Of a DNA stretch of 64,000 nt, positions 8,128-17,556 are shown piece after piece. The DNA is taken from the NCBI RefSeq assembly GCF_013369335.1, contig NZ_SZQJ01000006.1, forward strand, positions 22,357-86,356. Reading direction: 5' to 3'. Origin of the DNA: Vibrio sp. JPW-9-11-11. Lineage in GTDB: Bacteria > Pseudomonadota > Gammaproteobacteria > Enterobacterales > Vibrionaceae. The notes below the pieces were generated by a model, which searched no databases, was not told where the DNA came from, and saw only the letters and a list, made by a program, of their open reading frames with translations. The position numbers and the translations under genes were made by a program. The number at the start of each line of letters is the position of its first letter. The stretch's first letter is position 1.

Positions 8128-9630
8128 ATGAACTTACTCGCTCAGGCCAAACAAAGTGGTCAGCATATTGCTATTGCCCACTTAATCTATGATCCCAAAG
8201 ATAAAACTCTGACCAATGACGGTCAGCAAATTGCACTAGAGCCACGTAACGTCGCCTTAATGGAAGTACTACTATCAAATGTTGGCGAACCTACGTCTAT
8301 TGAACAGTTCATTGAACAAGTCTGGGACAGTCAGTACATCTCTAAAAATGTGGTCACTAACCGTATTAGCTTACTACGCAACCTACTGCGCGAAAATGTT
8401 CCTGATATAGACTCGACTAAGTTGATCGTGACTTACCCGAAAAGGGGCTACTATATTGCTAGCAATTATGTTCAATTAGTTGAACAAACAAGCAACGTTT
8501 CCCATTCAGATAATCGACTCAAGAGAGACAAGCCTCGCCATAGTAACAAACCGTCTAAGCGATTTTTATCCATCTCTGCGCTGGTTCTAGCGAGCTTGTT
8601 CACATTGGTGAGCGTGGTAAATACCTTCTTTGATGTAAAGGTCGAATCAAAGGGACAAGCTTTATACGTACCTCAGGTGCGTCTGTTACTTGATCAGATT
8701 TCTTCATCTCAGCCGTCAACACAGCAAGATGCGCTTAGACTCAAAGTTCTGTTACTCCACGCCTACAGCCACTCACCCTATATCCATCTGGCAAACATGC
8801 GTTCACCAAGCTACTACCTAATGAGCCTCAGCGAGCACCGTCACTTTCCGGGGGCAGATGCACTTAGCGACTCTGATTATCAGCTTACCTTTAACCTGAT
8901 AAAAGATAATCATGACGTTGATAAACTTGAAGTTATCCTAAAACATTCTGCTTCAGCCCGGGTGGCATGGCGTAACCGATATACCTTGGACCATAATCAA
9001 CTTATCAAGACTATCAACAGACTCAATTCCGACTTAACAGAGTACTTCAAACTGCCCACACCGATTGTATCGATAAAGCAGCAGCTACAAACCCACTTAA
9101 GTCAGCTATCTGAGACGGATTTTGATCAATTAGTAAACCAGGATATGAGTGGTGCAGAGATCAGCTTTTATACCAGAGAGCTACTTTTCACTACTCAGTC
9201 CGCAGAAGTACTGAATCGATGGATCAATAAAGTGAAACAAACTACGTCGACGCCTTCTCCCGAGCTTCACATGCTGCTGGCACTCCTCACGTATCGCGCT
9301 GGTGACATCGAGAAAAGTCTGCAGATGTTACAAAGAGAGTATGTGGCTGAGATACCGAGTAATGCGCTGATATTGATGCTTCAGGCGAACATTAGCCGTA
9401 AAAAACGCAATATGGAGCAGTATTTAAGCTATTATCTTAAGGCCACAGCGGCATTAACCATTACTTTACCTGCCCAGCAAGTACTCAACCACTACACCAG
9501 CCAAAACAAACAATCGGCCTGTTTAGACTTATGGAAAGATGTCCTGTCAAATATTGAGTATATCCATACACCTAATAGCATCCTTTGGCAGGGCGTTGAG
9601 CGTTTTTGCGCTCCGATAAACAAAACATGA
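8128..9630 (+). CDS. ToxR-like membrane-bound winged-helix regulator
   Basis: A 500-residue single-pass transcription factor. Residues about 18-112 form an OmpR/PhoB-type winged helix (LEPRNVALMEVLL, VVTNRISLLRNLL, VTYPKRGYYI). A basic, Ser-rich linker leads to a membrane segment at about 146-168. The remaining 330 residues are periplasmic and mostly helical, without a domain I recognise. The protein has exactly two cysteines, Cys465 and Cys494, both near the periplasmic C-terminus, recalling the ToxR disulfide. It is not ToxR itself, which is at 15050. It lies between two small outer-membrane barrel genes (7359 and 9684), its likeliest targets by position. Compare CadC and ToxR; the signal sensed is unknown. 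Confidence 0.82.
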   Translation: MNLLAQAKQSGQHIAIAHLIYDPKDKTLTNDGQQIALEPRNVALMEVLLSNVGEPTSIEQFIEQVWDSQYISKNVVTNRISLLRNLLRENVPDIDSTKLIVTYPKRGYYIASNYVQLVEQTSNVSHSDNRLKRDKPRHSNKPSKRFLSISALVLASLFTLVSVVNTFFDVKVESKGQALYVPQVRLLLDQISSSQPSTQQDALRLKVLLLHAYSHSPYIHLANMRSPSYYLMSLSEHRHFPGADALSDSDYQLTFNLIKDNHDVDKLEVILKHSASARVAWRNRYTLDHNQLIKTINRLNSDLTEYFKLPTPIVSIKQQLQTHLSQLSETDFDQLVNQDMSGAEISFYTRELLFTTQSAEVLNRWINKVKQTTSTPSPELHMLLALLTYRAGDIEKSLQMLQREYVAEIPSNALILMLQANISRKKRNMEQYLSYYLKATAALTITLPAQQVLNHYTSQNKQSACLDLWKDVLSNIEYIHTPNSILWQGVERFCAPINKT

Positions 9631-9632
9631 GT

Positions 9633-9654
9633 AAGCCCAGCATCTGCTGGGCTT
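9633..9654. terminator. Bidirectional terminator between convergent genes
   Basis: Near-perfect stem AAGCCCAGCA/TGCTGGGCTT between the regulator stop (9630) and the KdgM-like gene stop (9684). AT-rich flanks on both sides fit use in both directions. Confidence 0.75.
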
Positions 9655-9683
9655 AGTATTATTAGAACTATAAGTAGCTTTGA

Positions 9684-10361
9684 CTAGAAGCCGTAAGAAG
9701 CACCGAATACAAAGGCAGTGTTCTCTTTCTTATCAGAGCCATCAGCGTTCTTCGCACCGTGGCCTTGGCTACGTAGCTCGAAATAAGGCTGTACGCCTTC
9801 ACGTGTCCATGTTGCACGGAACTCGTGGTCCATTGTGTTTTCAGACTCGTCGCTACGAACGTAAACGTTGTTGTAGCCCAGCACAAGTGGCATGTCCGCT
9901 ACTGTGTAACCAATGCGGTTATCAAAACGAACTTGGTCATTACTCCCTTCCTTCATATCGTGATAACGAGTACGGTTACTGATTGCAAGGCCGTTATCAA
10001 AGTTATAGCCAATTTTAACCAGTGGACGGTATTGCACCGTTTCACCGTCATTAAGCAGGTGGTGGTAACCCGCCGCTACCCACAGATTGTCATTGATTGA
10101 GTAGCTTTGCTCAATACCTAGCGTTACGTACGGAGTGGCTTTAGAAGTTGCATCTTCATAGCTACCTAGAGAAATACCGTCAAACTCGGTTAGAAGTGTC
10201 GTGCCCGTTTCGAACGTATGACCCGCTTCAAGCGTAGAAGTCACATCTGGGTTCTTGTTTTCACTGTGAAACTGAACGTTACCAGTAACGTAAGAAGAGC
10301 CTGCGAAAGCAGTTGAAGCGAAAGCAAGAGAAAGTGCGCTTAGAGTAAATAGTTTTTTCAT
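9684..10361 (-). CDS. KdgM/NanC-like small outer-membrane channel
   Basis: A 225-residue outer-membrane protein. The signal peptide is MKKLFTLSALSLAFASTAFA (cleavage after residue 20). The mature chain is a run of amphipathic strands (SSYVTGNVQFHSE, LWVAAGYHHLL, VKIGYNFDNGLAISN, MPLVLGYNNVYV, QPYFELRSQGHG) ending in FVFGASYGF with terminal Phe. Size and the acidic-sugar-porin look suggest the KdgM/NanC family of 12-stranded monomeric channels for oligogalacturonate or sialic acid; the substrate cannot be told. An open frame extends upstream to 10463, but its 34 extra codons precede the signal peptide and overlap a leader hairpin, so the start is 10361. Confidence 0.72.
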   Translation of the reverse strand: MKKLFTLSALSLAFASTAFAGSSYVTGNVQFHSENKNPDVTSTLEAGHTFETGTTLLTEFDGISLGSYEDATSKATPYVTLGIEQSYSINDNLWVAAGYHHLLNDGETVQYRPLVKIGYNFDNGLAISNRTRYHDMKEGSNDQVRFDNRIGYTVADMPLVLGYNNVYVRSDESENTMDHEFRATWTREGVQPYFELRSQGHGAKNADGSDKKENTAFVFGASYGF

Positions 10362-10434
10362 TGTAATCTGCCTTAAATATAAGAGTGAGCCGCGGTTCTT
10401 GTTCGGTGTTTCTTCACCGCCGACCGCAAAGAAG

Positions 10435-10458
10435 GTCTGCCTTCCTGGCTTGGTAGAC
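10435..10458 (-). promoter_or_regulatory. Stem-loop in leader of KdgM-like mRNA
   Basis: Arms GTCTGCC (10435-10441) and GGTAGAC (10452-10458) pair with one G-U, around a 10-nt loop, about 74 nt upstream of the ATG. There is no T run. It resembles the 5'-proximal stem-loops ahead of both porins. Confidence 0.45.
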
Positions 10459-10780
10459 ATCATGTCGGATTTAATTTGCGATAAAAAATAACACCAAAAT
10501 TTATGCGACGCAGTTCAAACTAAAAAATCAAAAAGATATTTAACCCTTTAAAACCATTAACTTGTAATAAACAAAAACTCAATAACAAAACAAAACAAGT
10601 CCTCGATCACATTGCATAGCTGGCTGTTGCCCATTCGCCATACCTAGATCACTATGATTTTAGCTTTTTGTTATTTTTTGACATGGATAACCCAATCACG
10701 ATCACTAAATTGTCCACCAGGGGAAGAGACGTTTGTCAGGTATAGACGGTTTCCACCGCTTGCTTGACCTGGCCAAATAC

Positions 10781-10806
10781 AAAAAAGGCTGCCAATGGCA
10801 GCCTTT
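10781..10806 (-). terminator. Terminator of hemH
   Basis: Stem AAAGGCTGCC/GGCAGCCTTT with a 3-nt loop, followed on the minus strand by a T run. It lies about 20 nt beyond the hemH stop. Confidence 0.88.
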
Positions 10807-10826
10807 AGTGAACTCTATAGCATCGC

Positions 10827-11786
10827 TTAACGTTGAGTGGTTAGTTGAGCCATCAGTTCAATATGTAAATCGTCGTCATTAAGACAAGGAATATAGGTGA
10901 ATGTCTCACCACCATGCTCGGTAAAAATCTCACAACACTGATCAGAGAGCTCTTCCAGTGTTTCAAGACAGTCAACAGAGAAAGCGGGGGCGAGAATATC
11001 AAGCTTCTTGATGCCTTTAGCCGGCAGTTTTTCCAAAGTTTTGTCTGTGTAGGGCTGGAGCCACTCTTCACGACCAAAACGTGATTGATAGGTCATACCG
11101 ATCTGCTCCGGCGTTAAATCCAGCTCCAGAGCCAGTAACGCGGTCGTTCGCTCACAGTGTTGAGGGTAAATATCCCCATTGTCAGCATAACGTTTAGGGA
11201 TCCCGTGATATGAGCAGAGAAGATAATCACCTTTACCGTGCTCTTGCCATGAGCGTCTGACGCTCTCTGCTAGCGCCTTAATGTAAAGAGGATGCTCATG
11301 ATAATCACGAATAAACTGATAGTTCGGTACAATTGGCATCTTCTTGAACGCTTTCGTCAAACCATCAGAAACCGCCGCCGTCGTGGTTCCTGAGTATTGC
11401 GGATATAGAGGCAGAACAATAATATCTTCTACACCTTGTGCCACCAGCGCTTCAAGCCCCGTTTGTAAACTTGGATTGCCGTAAGTCATACCCAACTCAA
11501 CTGGCATATCGATGAGAGCTTGTAACTTCTCAGCCTGCCTTTTTGAATAGACCATTAGCGGCGAGCCTTGCTCCATCCATACGGACTGATACAGCTTGGC
11601 CACCTTAGGCGCACGGATCGGCAAGATCACACCATGAAGAATGGGGCACCAAAGCCAACGTGTCATATCCACTACGCGGTGATCGTGAAGAAATTGACTC
11701 AAAAATCGTTTGACCGCAGGGGCTGTGGCTGCATCCGGTGTCCCTAAATTGACCAACAACACACCTTGTTTTTTATTATTTTGCAT
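10827..11786 (-). CDS. hemH: Ferrochelatase
   Basis: Inserts Fe(II) into protoporphyrin IX, the last step of protoheme synthesis, at the inner face of the cytoplasmic membrane. The family N-terminal block is [13 protein letters not shown], the active-site His is H194 in SYHGIPKRY, and the conserved Glu is E275 in [18 protein letters not shown] (73-81) and [13 protein letters not shown] are also typical. At 319 residues it is a normal bacterial length. It lacks the N-terminal targeting and C-terminal extension seen in eukaryotic forms. It is read as a single gene downstream of adk, separated from it by a terminator; in many gammaproteobacteria adk-hemH are also adjacent. Confidence 0.97.
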   Translation of the reverse strand: MQNNKKQGVLLVNLGTPDAATAPAVKRFLSQFLHDHRVVDMTRWLWCPILHGVILPIRAPKVAKLYQSVWMEQGSPLMVYSKRQAEKLQALIDMPVELGMTYGNPSLQTGLEALVAQGVEDIIVLPLYPQYSGTTTAAVSDGLTKAFKKMPIVPNYQFIRDYHEHPLYIKALAESVRRSWQEHGKGDYLLCSYHGIPKRYADNGDIYPQHCERTTALLALELDLTPEQIGMTYQSRFGREEWLQPYTDKTLEKLPAKGIKKLDILAPAFSVDCLETLEELSDQCCEIFTEHGGETFTYIPCLNDDDLHIELMAQLTTQR

Positions 11787-11853
11787 AGCTTCCTATCGAC
11801 ACTGAAATGGGTGATTACGTTACGAACATTCAAAATGATCAACACGTTGCAAT

Positions 11854-11881
11854 AAAAAAGCGACCTTAATAAGGTCGCTTT
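11854..11881 (-). terminator. Terminator of adk
   Basis: Stem AAGCGACCTT/AAGGTCGCTT (11858-11867 and 11871-11880), loop AAT, followed on the minus strand by six T residues. It lies 37 nt after the adk stop and separates adk from hemH. Confidence 0.88.
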
Positions 11882-11917
11882 CACTATAACAAATTTTCAA
11901 ATTTCGCGATAAGCGAA

Positions 11918-12589
<672 letters not shown>

Positions 12590-12660
12590 TTATACCGAAG
12601 CTCACTATGGTCTCACTCAGAGCTTGACGCGATAAACACGCACGGTAAGTTTCGGTATAA
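12590..12660 (-). promoter_or_regulatory. Structured adk leader, possible three-way junction
   Basis: Perfect 10-bp outer arms TTATACCGAA (12590-12599) and TTCGGTATAA (12651-12660) enclose 51 nt. Inside, GCTC/GAGC near 12600-12623 and GCG/CGC near 12628-12641 can form two inner hairpins. The fold ends 27 nt before the adk ATG. It matches no riboswitch class that I recognise. Confidence 0.55.
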
Positions 12661-12683
12661 CTGTTTATGGTTAGCAATAAAAG

Positions 12684-12704
12684 AGGCGTGCACATTACAC
12701 GCCT
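12684..12704 (-). promoter_or_regulatory. Terminator-like hairpin in adk leader
   Basis: Arms AGGCGTG (12684-12690) and CACGCCT (12698-12704), loop of 7, followed on the minus strand by CTTTTATT. It is about 120 nt upstream of adk and unlinked to htpG, which has its own terminator at 12837. A candidate extended -10 (TGGTAGAAT, 12735-12727) lies just upstream, so the hairpin would fall close to the mRNA 5' end. The rest of the 318-nt intergenic region 12563-12880 shows nothing more. Confidence 0.5.
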
Positions 12705-12836
12705 ACTCATTGGGTTTCAAGGTTGCATTCTACCATACAATTGATTCGGCGAGAGCGAATTACGACTAAAGAATGCCTAACGACTCATTATTCGCTGCAA
12801 CATCTCGACATTTCATTGATGATAAATGCAAATAAA

Positions 12837-12867
12837 CCAAAAAGCCCGCAAGATGCGAGCTTTTTGG
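12837..12867 (-). terminator. Terminator of htpG
   Basis: Stem CCAAAAAGC/GCTTTTTGG with an inner GCA/TGC pair, followed by TTTATTTG on the minus strand. It lies 14 nt beyond the htpG stop. Confidence 0.8.
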
Positions 12868-12880
12868 TTCTTTTTGATTA

Positions 12881-14785
12881 TTAGCCCTTAGTCAAAAGCG
12901 TGTTGATCGCGCCAAGGAACTGAGAAGGATCTTCCATTGAGCCTCGTTCTGCCAACATCGCTTGACCAAGCAAAACTTCGACCCAGCGACCAAACGCTTC
13001 TTCGTCGGCTTCATCAGCCATGCGTTTAACCAGCTGATGCTCTGGGTTGATTTCAAATATGTACTTCACTTCCGGAGCAGCTTGACCCGCGGCCTCCAAA
13101 AGCTTAGCCATCTGAGTGCCCATTTCAAAATCATCGGTGACCACGACCGCTGGGGTTGTTGCCAACTTAAAGGTGGTGCGAACATCCTTCACTCGATCAC
13201 CTAAGTACTCTTTGGTGCGCTCAACAACCGACTTGAACTCTTCCTCTGTCTCTTTACGTTTCTCTTTCTCTTGTTCGTCTTCAAACTTGCTGAGATCCAA
13301 ACCCGCCTTAGTGATCGACTGGAAATGCTTACCATCAAACTCGGTTAAGTAGTTCATCAACCACTCATCGATGCGATCGTACATCAAGATAACTTCAATG
13401 CCTTTCGCTTTAAACTGCTCAAGGTGTGGGCTGTTCTTCGCCGCCGCGTAGCTATCTGCCGTCAAGTAGTAGATCTTATCTTGACCTTCTTTCATTCGTT
13501 CAACGTACGACGCAAGGCTGACAGTTTGTTCGGCAGAATCTACCTCTGTAGAAGCAAAACGCAGTAGACCAGCAACTTTCTCTTTGTTGCTCATATCTTC
13601 CGCAGGCCCTTCCTTTAGAACTAGGCCGAACTCTTTCCAGAATGATTGATACTTTTCTTCATCGTTTTTCGCCATGCGCTCAAGCATAGTCAAGACACGC
13701 TTAGTACAAGCATTACGTAGTGACTGAGTCACTTTGTTGTCTTGCAGAATTTCGCGCGAGACGTTCAATGGCAAGTCGTTTGAATCTATTAGGCCGCGAA
13801 CAAAGCGCAGGTAGGACGGCATAAACTGCTCGGCGTCATCCATAATAAATACACGTTGGACGTAGAGTTTCAGGCCTGACTTATGATCGCGGTTCATCAT
13901 ATCCCATGGCGCTTTTGATGGGATGTAGAGCAAACTGGTGTAGTCGTTCTTACCTTCTACACGGTTATGGCTCCAAACCAGTGGATCGGCAAAGTCATGC
14001 GATACATGTTTGTAGAACTCTTGGTACTCTTCTTCTGAGATGTCAGCTTTGTTGCGGGTCCACAACGCTTGCGCTTTGTTGATCTGCTCCCACTTTTTCT
14101 CACCCGTTTCTTTGCCTTCTTCATCGCGTTCCGCGGTTTGGATAGACACTGGAATACCGATGTGATCCGAGTATTTGCTGATCACCTCACGCAGACGCCA
14201 CTCATTGAGGAACTCTTTACCTTCTTCACGCATGTGCAAGATAATATCGGTACCACGAGACTCTTTGTTGATGGTCTCGATCGTGTACTCCCCCTCACCC
14301 GCAGAGTGCCACTGTACCGCTTGGTCTGCCGTTAGGCCTGCAGCTCGGGTACGCACTGTCACTGCATCCGCTACGATGAATGCGGAATAGAATCCGACAC
14401 CAAATTGGCCGATAAGTTGTGAATCTTTTGATTGATCTTCAGACAGTTTTGAGAAGAATTCCGCTGTACCTGACTTAGCGATAGTCCCCAGATGCTCAAT
14501 CACATCATCACGGCTCATACCAATGCCATTGTCAGAAATGGTCAGTGTGTTGGCTTCTTCGTCAAAAGCGAGTTTCACTCCTAGATCTGCATCACCTTGG
14601 TACAAATCAGGATTTGAGAGCGCTTGAAAGCGCAGTTTGTCAGAAGCGTCAGACGCATTAGAAATCAGCTCGCGCAAGAAGATCTCTTTATTCGAATAAA
14701 GAGAATGAATCATCAAATGAAGTAGTTGTTTTACTTCTGATTGAAAGCCACGAGTTTCTTTATTTTGTGTAACTGTTTCGCTCAT
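12881..14785 (-). CDS. htpG: Chaperone HtpG (Hsp90)
   Basis: Cytoplasmic Hsp90-family ATP-dependent chaperone. N-terminal ATPase motifs are visible: [17 protein letters not shown], the Mg-binding DNGIGM, and [11 protein letters not shown]. The middle domain contains the catalytic-loop region [18 protein letters not shown], and the C-terminal dimerisation domain is complete with no eukaryotic MEEVD tail. Length 634 is standard. It is divergently arranged with toxR, as in V. cholerae. A sigma-32-type promoter at 14867-14892 fits its known heat-shock control. It is a single-gene unit ending in its own terminator. Confidence 0.98.
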   Translation of the reverse strand: MSETVTQNKETRGFQSEVKQLLHLMIHSLYSNKEIFLRELISNASDASDKLRFQALSNPDLYQGDADLGVKLAFDEEANTLTISDNGIGMSRDDVIEHLGTIAKSGTAEFFSKLSEDQSKDSQLIGQFGVGFYSAFIVADAVTVRTRAAGLTADQAVQWHSAGEGEYTIETINKESRGTDIILHMREEGKEFLNEWRLREVISKYSDHIGIPVSIQTAERDEEGKETGEKKWEQINKAQALWTRNKADISEEEYQEFYKHVSHDFADPLVWSHNRVEGKNDYTSLLYIPSKAPWDMMNRDHKSGLKLYVQRVFIMDDAEQFMPSYLRFVRGLIDSNDLPLNVSREILQDNKVTQSLRNACTKRVLTMLERMAKNDEEKYQSFWKEFGLVLKEGPAEDMSNKEKVAGLLRFASTEVDSAEQTVSLASYVERMKEGQDKIYYLTADSYAAAKNSPHLEQFKAKGIEVILMYDRIDEWLMNYLTEFDGKHFQSITKAGLDLSKFEDEQEKEKRKETEEEFKSVVERTKEYLGDRVKDVRTTFKLATTPAVVVTDDFEMGTQMAKLLEAAGQAAPEVKYIFEINPEHQLVKRMADEADEEAFGRWVEVLLGQAMLAERGSMEDPSQFLGAINTLLTKG

Positions 14786-14866
14786 GATAACTCCATAAGT
14801 TCTATACTTATCAAGCCAATAAATTCATACTGTGAATACGCAATTGGCTATAATCTGCCACTTAAC

Positions 14867-14892
14867 ATGAGGGTGCCAAATGTAAATTCAAG
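14867..14892 (-). promoter_or_regulatory. Sigma-32-type heat-shock promoter of htpG
   Basis: On the minus strand CTTGAA (14892-14887) and CCCTCAT (14873-14867) are 13 nt apart, matching the sigma-32 pattern CTTGAA/CCCCAT with one change. It is about 80 nt upstream of the htpG start. Confidence 0.65.
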
Positions 14893-15049
14893 GTCAACAA
14901 TCATAAAAACAGTGTTTTTTTGTTTTTATTTTGTCTATCCTGACACCCCCAAAAATCAAAAAATATAAACTCGTGTATAAATCAAGACGCTAGTGACGCT
15001 TTCGACTAGCTTGATCCCCTAAAACTTTTAACCAAATGGCCACAGATCG

Positions 15050-15904
15050 ATGAGTAACATAGGTACTAAGTTTAACCTTGCGAACAAATTTACCTTTGAT
15101 CCCAATACGAACTCTCTCACGGACAGAGAGAGCGATAACGAGCTTATCCGTCTAGGAAGTAACGAAAGCCGCATTCTGCTGTTATTGTGTGAGAAACCGA
15201 GTGAAATCGTTTCACGCAATGATCTTCATGACTTTGTCTGGCGTCGCCAAGGCTTTGAGGTCGATGACTCGAGCTTGACGCAAGCGATTTCAACTTTAAG
15301 AAAGTTGCTGAATGACTCAACCAAATCGCCCATGTATGTCAAAACCGTACCTAAACGCGGCTATCAACTGATTTGTAGTGTCGAGCGTGTTACCCCTCTG
15401 ATGAGCGGTGACAGCGAGCAACAAAATAATGAGGAAGACGAGGCATTCACACCTGAGCCTGTCGTCCAAGAGCCCATGGTTATTGAGCCAGCAACGGTTC
15501 AGGTCGAGCCGATATCGGTCTCTACCGCTCAGGTCGCCAAGCCTTCGTCTCCTTGGGTCACCAAGCTGCTGCTATTAGCGGCTATACTGCTGCCTATCTG
15601 TGTGATTTTGTTGAGTAACCCTGCTGAATCTGAGTTCCGTCAATTAGGAGTGTACGATCAAGTTCCGGTTAAGACTCCGCTCAATCATCCCGATCTGAGC
15701 ACTTGGTATGCATCTATCGAACAGTGTGTCAAAAGTTATAACCAAACCCATCGTGATGACATGGCACCGATTGAGGTGATCGCAACCGGTGGTCAAAATA
15801 ACCAACTCGTTCTTAACTACATTCACTCCCTGACCAACTCAGGTGAGAATATCACGTTGCGCATCGTGACCGATCAGCAAGATCTCAGCAAAGTGTGTAA
15901 CTAG
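15050..15904 (+). CDS. toxR: Transmembrane transcriptional regulator ToxR
   Basis: The Vibrio membrane regulator that controls outer-membrane porin balance (OmpU/OmpT) and, in pathogens, virulence genes. The winged helix spans about 10-112, with the near-invariant ToxR blocks RLGSNESRILLLL, SRNDLHDFVWR, FEVDDSSLTQAISTLR and KTVPKRGYQLI. A variable acidic/proline linker follows (115-168), then a membrane helix at about 170-189. The periplasmic domain has the conserved PIEVIATGGQNNQL and the disulfide pair Cys226/Cys283. An extra Cys47 replaces a Trp/Ala position in the cytoplasmic domain. At 284 residues it is normal for non-cholera vibrios. toxS follows after 9 nt. Confidence 0.97.
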   Translation: MSNIGTKFNLANKFTFDPNTNSLTDRESDNELIRLGSNESRILLLLCEKPSEIVSRNDLHDFVWRRQGFEVDDSSLTQAISTLRKLLNDSTKSPMYVKTVPKRGYQLICSVERVTPLMSGDSEQQNNEEDEAFTPEPVVQEPMVIEPATVQVEPISVSTAQVAKPSSPWVTKLLLLAAILLPICVILLSNPAESEFRQLGVYDQVPVKTPLNHPDLSTWYASIEQCVKSYNQTHRDDMAPIEVIATGGQNNQLVLNYIHSLTNSGENITLRIVTDQQDLSKVCN

Positions 15905-15913
15905 GAAAAAACC

Positions 15914-16438
15914 ATGAACCAGAAATTCGCAATTGTCTTACTGATTGCCTCCACCTTGTTCAGTGGCTGGCTTTATTGGGGCAGTGATTTAAAAATTGAA
16001 CAGACACTGACATCGAAAGAGTGGCAGTCCAAAATGGTGACAGTCATCGCGGAGCCGCTACAAGACCAAACTCAAGAAGCCGTGGGTCCGCTGCGCCGCG
16101 TTGATGTCATGTCGAATGTAAAGTATCTCCCTAACAAAACTTACATTCGCGTTTCCAACGTGCGTTTGTATCCAGATACGGGTAGTACTGAAAGTGTGAT
16201 TAATATTTCGGAAACTGGTGAGTGGGATATCAGTGACAATTATCTGTTGGTTTCACCAACCGAGTTCAAGGATGTCTCCACGCCACAGAGCAAGGACTTC
16301 ACCCCTAGTCAGCTCAATTTAATCACCCAAGTTTTTAAAATGGATGCACAGCAGAGCCGTCGTATCGACATAGTGAATGAGAAAACCTTACTCCTGACTA
16401 GCTTAAGTCATGGCTCTACGGTACTGTTTAGTAACTGA
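15914..16438 (+). CDS. toxS: ToxR-stabilising protein ToxS
   Basis: A 174-residue bitopic membrane protein. The short cytoplasmic tail and membrane segment are residues 1-22 (KFAIVLLIASTLFSGWLYWG), followed by a periplasmic domain. In vibrios ToxS binds the ToxR periplasmic domain, protects it from proteolysis and takes part in bile sensing. Position (9 nt after toxR), size and the conserved blocks WQSKMV, LRRVDVMSNVKYLPN and GEWDISDNYLLVSP support the call. The pair is co-transcribed and ends in a strong terminator at 16448. Confidence 0.95.
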   Translation: MNQKFAIVLLIASTLFSGWLYWGSDLKIEQTLTSKEWQSKMVTVIAEPLQDQTQEAVGPLRRVDVMSNVKYLPNKTYIRVSNVRLYPDTGSTESVINISETGEWDISDNYLLVSPTEFKDVSTPQSKDFTPSQLNLITQVFKMDAQQSRRIDIVNEKTLLLTSLSHGSTVLFSN

Positions 16439-16447
16439 TTTCACTTT

Positions 16448-16472
16448 AAGGGGCATGATGCCCCTTTTTTTT
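16448..16472 (+). terminator. Terminator of toxRS
   Basis: Stem AAGGGGC/GCCCCTT (16448-16454 and 16460-16466) with a 5-nt loop, followed by T residues. It ends only 8 nt before the next ATG. Confidence 0.88.
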
Positions 16473-16479
16473 ATTACTC

Positions 16480-17235
16480 ATGGACTGGATAGACTCTTTA
16501 GGCCTGTTACTCGGCTCTCTTATTGCGAACACCTTGGCCTCTCTCTCTGGCGGAGGCGCTGGGCTACTTCAATTCCCATTACTGATCTTTTTTGGCCTGC
16601 CTTTTTCTATCGCACTGGCAACTCACAAGATTGCCAGTGTCGCGCTCGGCCTTGGGGCTGTCTATACCCATATCAAACAGCGAAGCTTCACCTTTAAAGT
16701 CGCTCTATACCTAGTTGTAACGGGAAGTGTTGGCGTAATTATCGGCGCCAACGTGGTGCTCTTGATCCCAGCTCATGTCGGTGAAAAAATGCTTGGCGCC
16801 ATGATACTTGCACTCGGCGTCTACTCGCACTTCAAAAGACAACTGGGACAGAACGAGATACCACAAAACAGAGACAGTAAAGGATGGTTGCTCGGTGGCA
16901 TCATTATCGCCCTGATAGGAGTGATTAACGGCTCATTGACTGCGGGTTCAGGGTTGCTGGTGACCTTATTTCTGGTGCGATGGTTTGGCTACAGTTATAA
17001 GCAAGCCGTCGCTCTAACTATGCTGTGCGTGGGTCTATTTTGGAATGGGCTCGGCGGTATTGCCATTGTACAAGCCGGTGCCACCGTTTATTGGCCTTGG
17101 TTGCCGCTGTTATTACTCGGTTCTTTTGCTGGCGGAGGAATCGGTGCCTACCTCTCTACACGCTACAGCAATCGAGTCATTAAAATCTGCTTTGAAATCC
17201 TGACGTTTGCTGTCGGTCTAAAATTGCTCATCTAA
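16480..17235 (+). CDS. TauE/SafE-family membrane exporter
   Basis: A 251-residue inner-membrane protein of the TauE/SafE (DUF81) family, whose members export sulfite, sulfoacetate or related organic anions. About seven to eight hydrophobic segments are visible. The two family half-repeats each begin with a glycine-rich helix: SLSGGGAGLLQFPLLIFFGLP in the first half and GVINGSLTAGSGLLVTLFLV in the second. No substrate can be assigned. It starts 8 nt after the toxS terminator, so it either has a promoter within toxS or depends on read-through. The SelW-like gene follows after 9 nt, suggesting co-transcription. Confidence 0.85.
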   Translation: MDWIDSLGLLLGSLIANTLASLSGGGAGLLQFPLLIFFGLPFSIALATHKIASVALGLGAVYTHIKQRSFTFKVALYLVVTGSVGVIIGANVVLLIPAHVGEKMLGAMILALGVYSHFKRQLGQNEIPQNRDSKGWLLGGIIIALIGVINGSLTAGSGLLVTLFLVRWFGYSYKQAVALTMLCVGLFWNGLGGIAIVQAGATVYWPWLPLLLLGSFAGGGIGAYLSTRYSNRVIKICFEILTFAVGLKLLI

Positions 17236-17244
17236 AGGTTAACT

Positions 17245-17523
17245 ATGAACAAAGCCAAAATCGATATTTATTACTGCCGTCAATGTAATTGGATGCTGAG
17301 ATCTACGTGGTTGTGTCAAGAACTGCTGCACACCTTTAGTGAAGAAATAGAGGCGGTAACGCTTCACCCTGATACTGGTGGGCGATTTGAAATCTGGTGC
17401 AATGACAAACAGATTTGGGAACGCAAACAAGATGGAGGCTTCCCTGAAGCCAAAGTATTAAAACAACGCGTGAGAGATCTGATTGACCCAGAGCGTGATC
17501 TAGGCCACTCAGACAGTAAATAA
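17245..17523 (+). CDS. SelT/SelW/SelH-family (Rdx) protein
   Basis: A 92-residue cytoplasmic thioredoxin-like protein with the CxxC motif CRQC (Cys11, Cys14) right after the first strand. It also has the family's GGRFEIWCND turn and the GGFPEAKVLKQRVRD helix, where ...GGFP-E-K matches the Rdx signature. In eukaryotic SelW the first motif position pair is C-x-x-U; here both are cysteine, as usual in bacteria. A general redox role is presumed; no specific partner is known. It follows the TauE-type gene by 9 nt. Confidence 0.85.
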   Translation: MNKAKIDIYYCRQCNWMLRSTWLCQELLHTFSEEIEAVTLHPDTGGRFEIWCNDKQIWERKQDGGFPEAKVLKQRVRDLIDPERDLGHSDSK

Positions 17524-17556
17524 CCTCAAGCTAAGGTAACACCTAAGTTTGAGGTT
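17522..17556. terminator. Hairpin between convergent selW-like gene and yfcE
   Basis: Arms AACCTCAA (17522-17529) and TTGAGGTT (17549-17556), with an inner AGGT/ACCT pair. It overlaps the last bases of both genes' stop regions. No T run of note. Possible bidirectional terminator. Confidence 0.4.

Larger units (their letters stand above)
10362..10826. other. Intergenic region between KdgM-like gene and hemH
   Basis: 465 nt. It contains the leader of the KdgM-like gene with its hairpin (10435-10458), a GC-rich patch with a CGGTG/CACCG pair at about 10404-10419, an AT-rich stretch at about 10480-10600 likely to hold its promoter, and the hemH terminator (10781-10806). I see no further gene. Confidence 0.65.

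Noticed and set aside
8128..9630. Calling this regulator ToxR
   Set aside because: The true ToxR, with its diagnostic blocks and toxS neighbour, is at 15050; this protein is nearly twice as long with a different periplasmic part.
16410..16697. 95-residue frame overlapping the toxS terminator
   Set aside because: It runs through the toxRS terminator and out of frame over the TauE-type gene, with no ribosome site.
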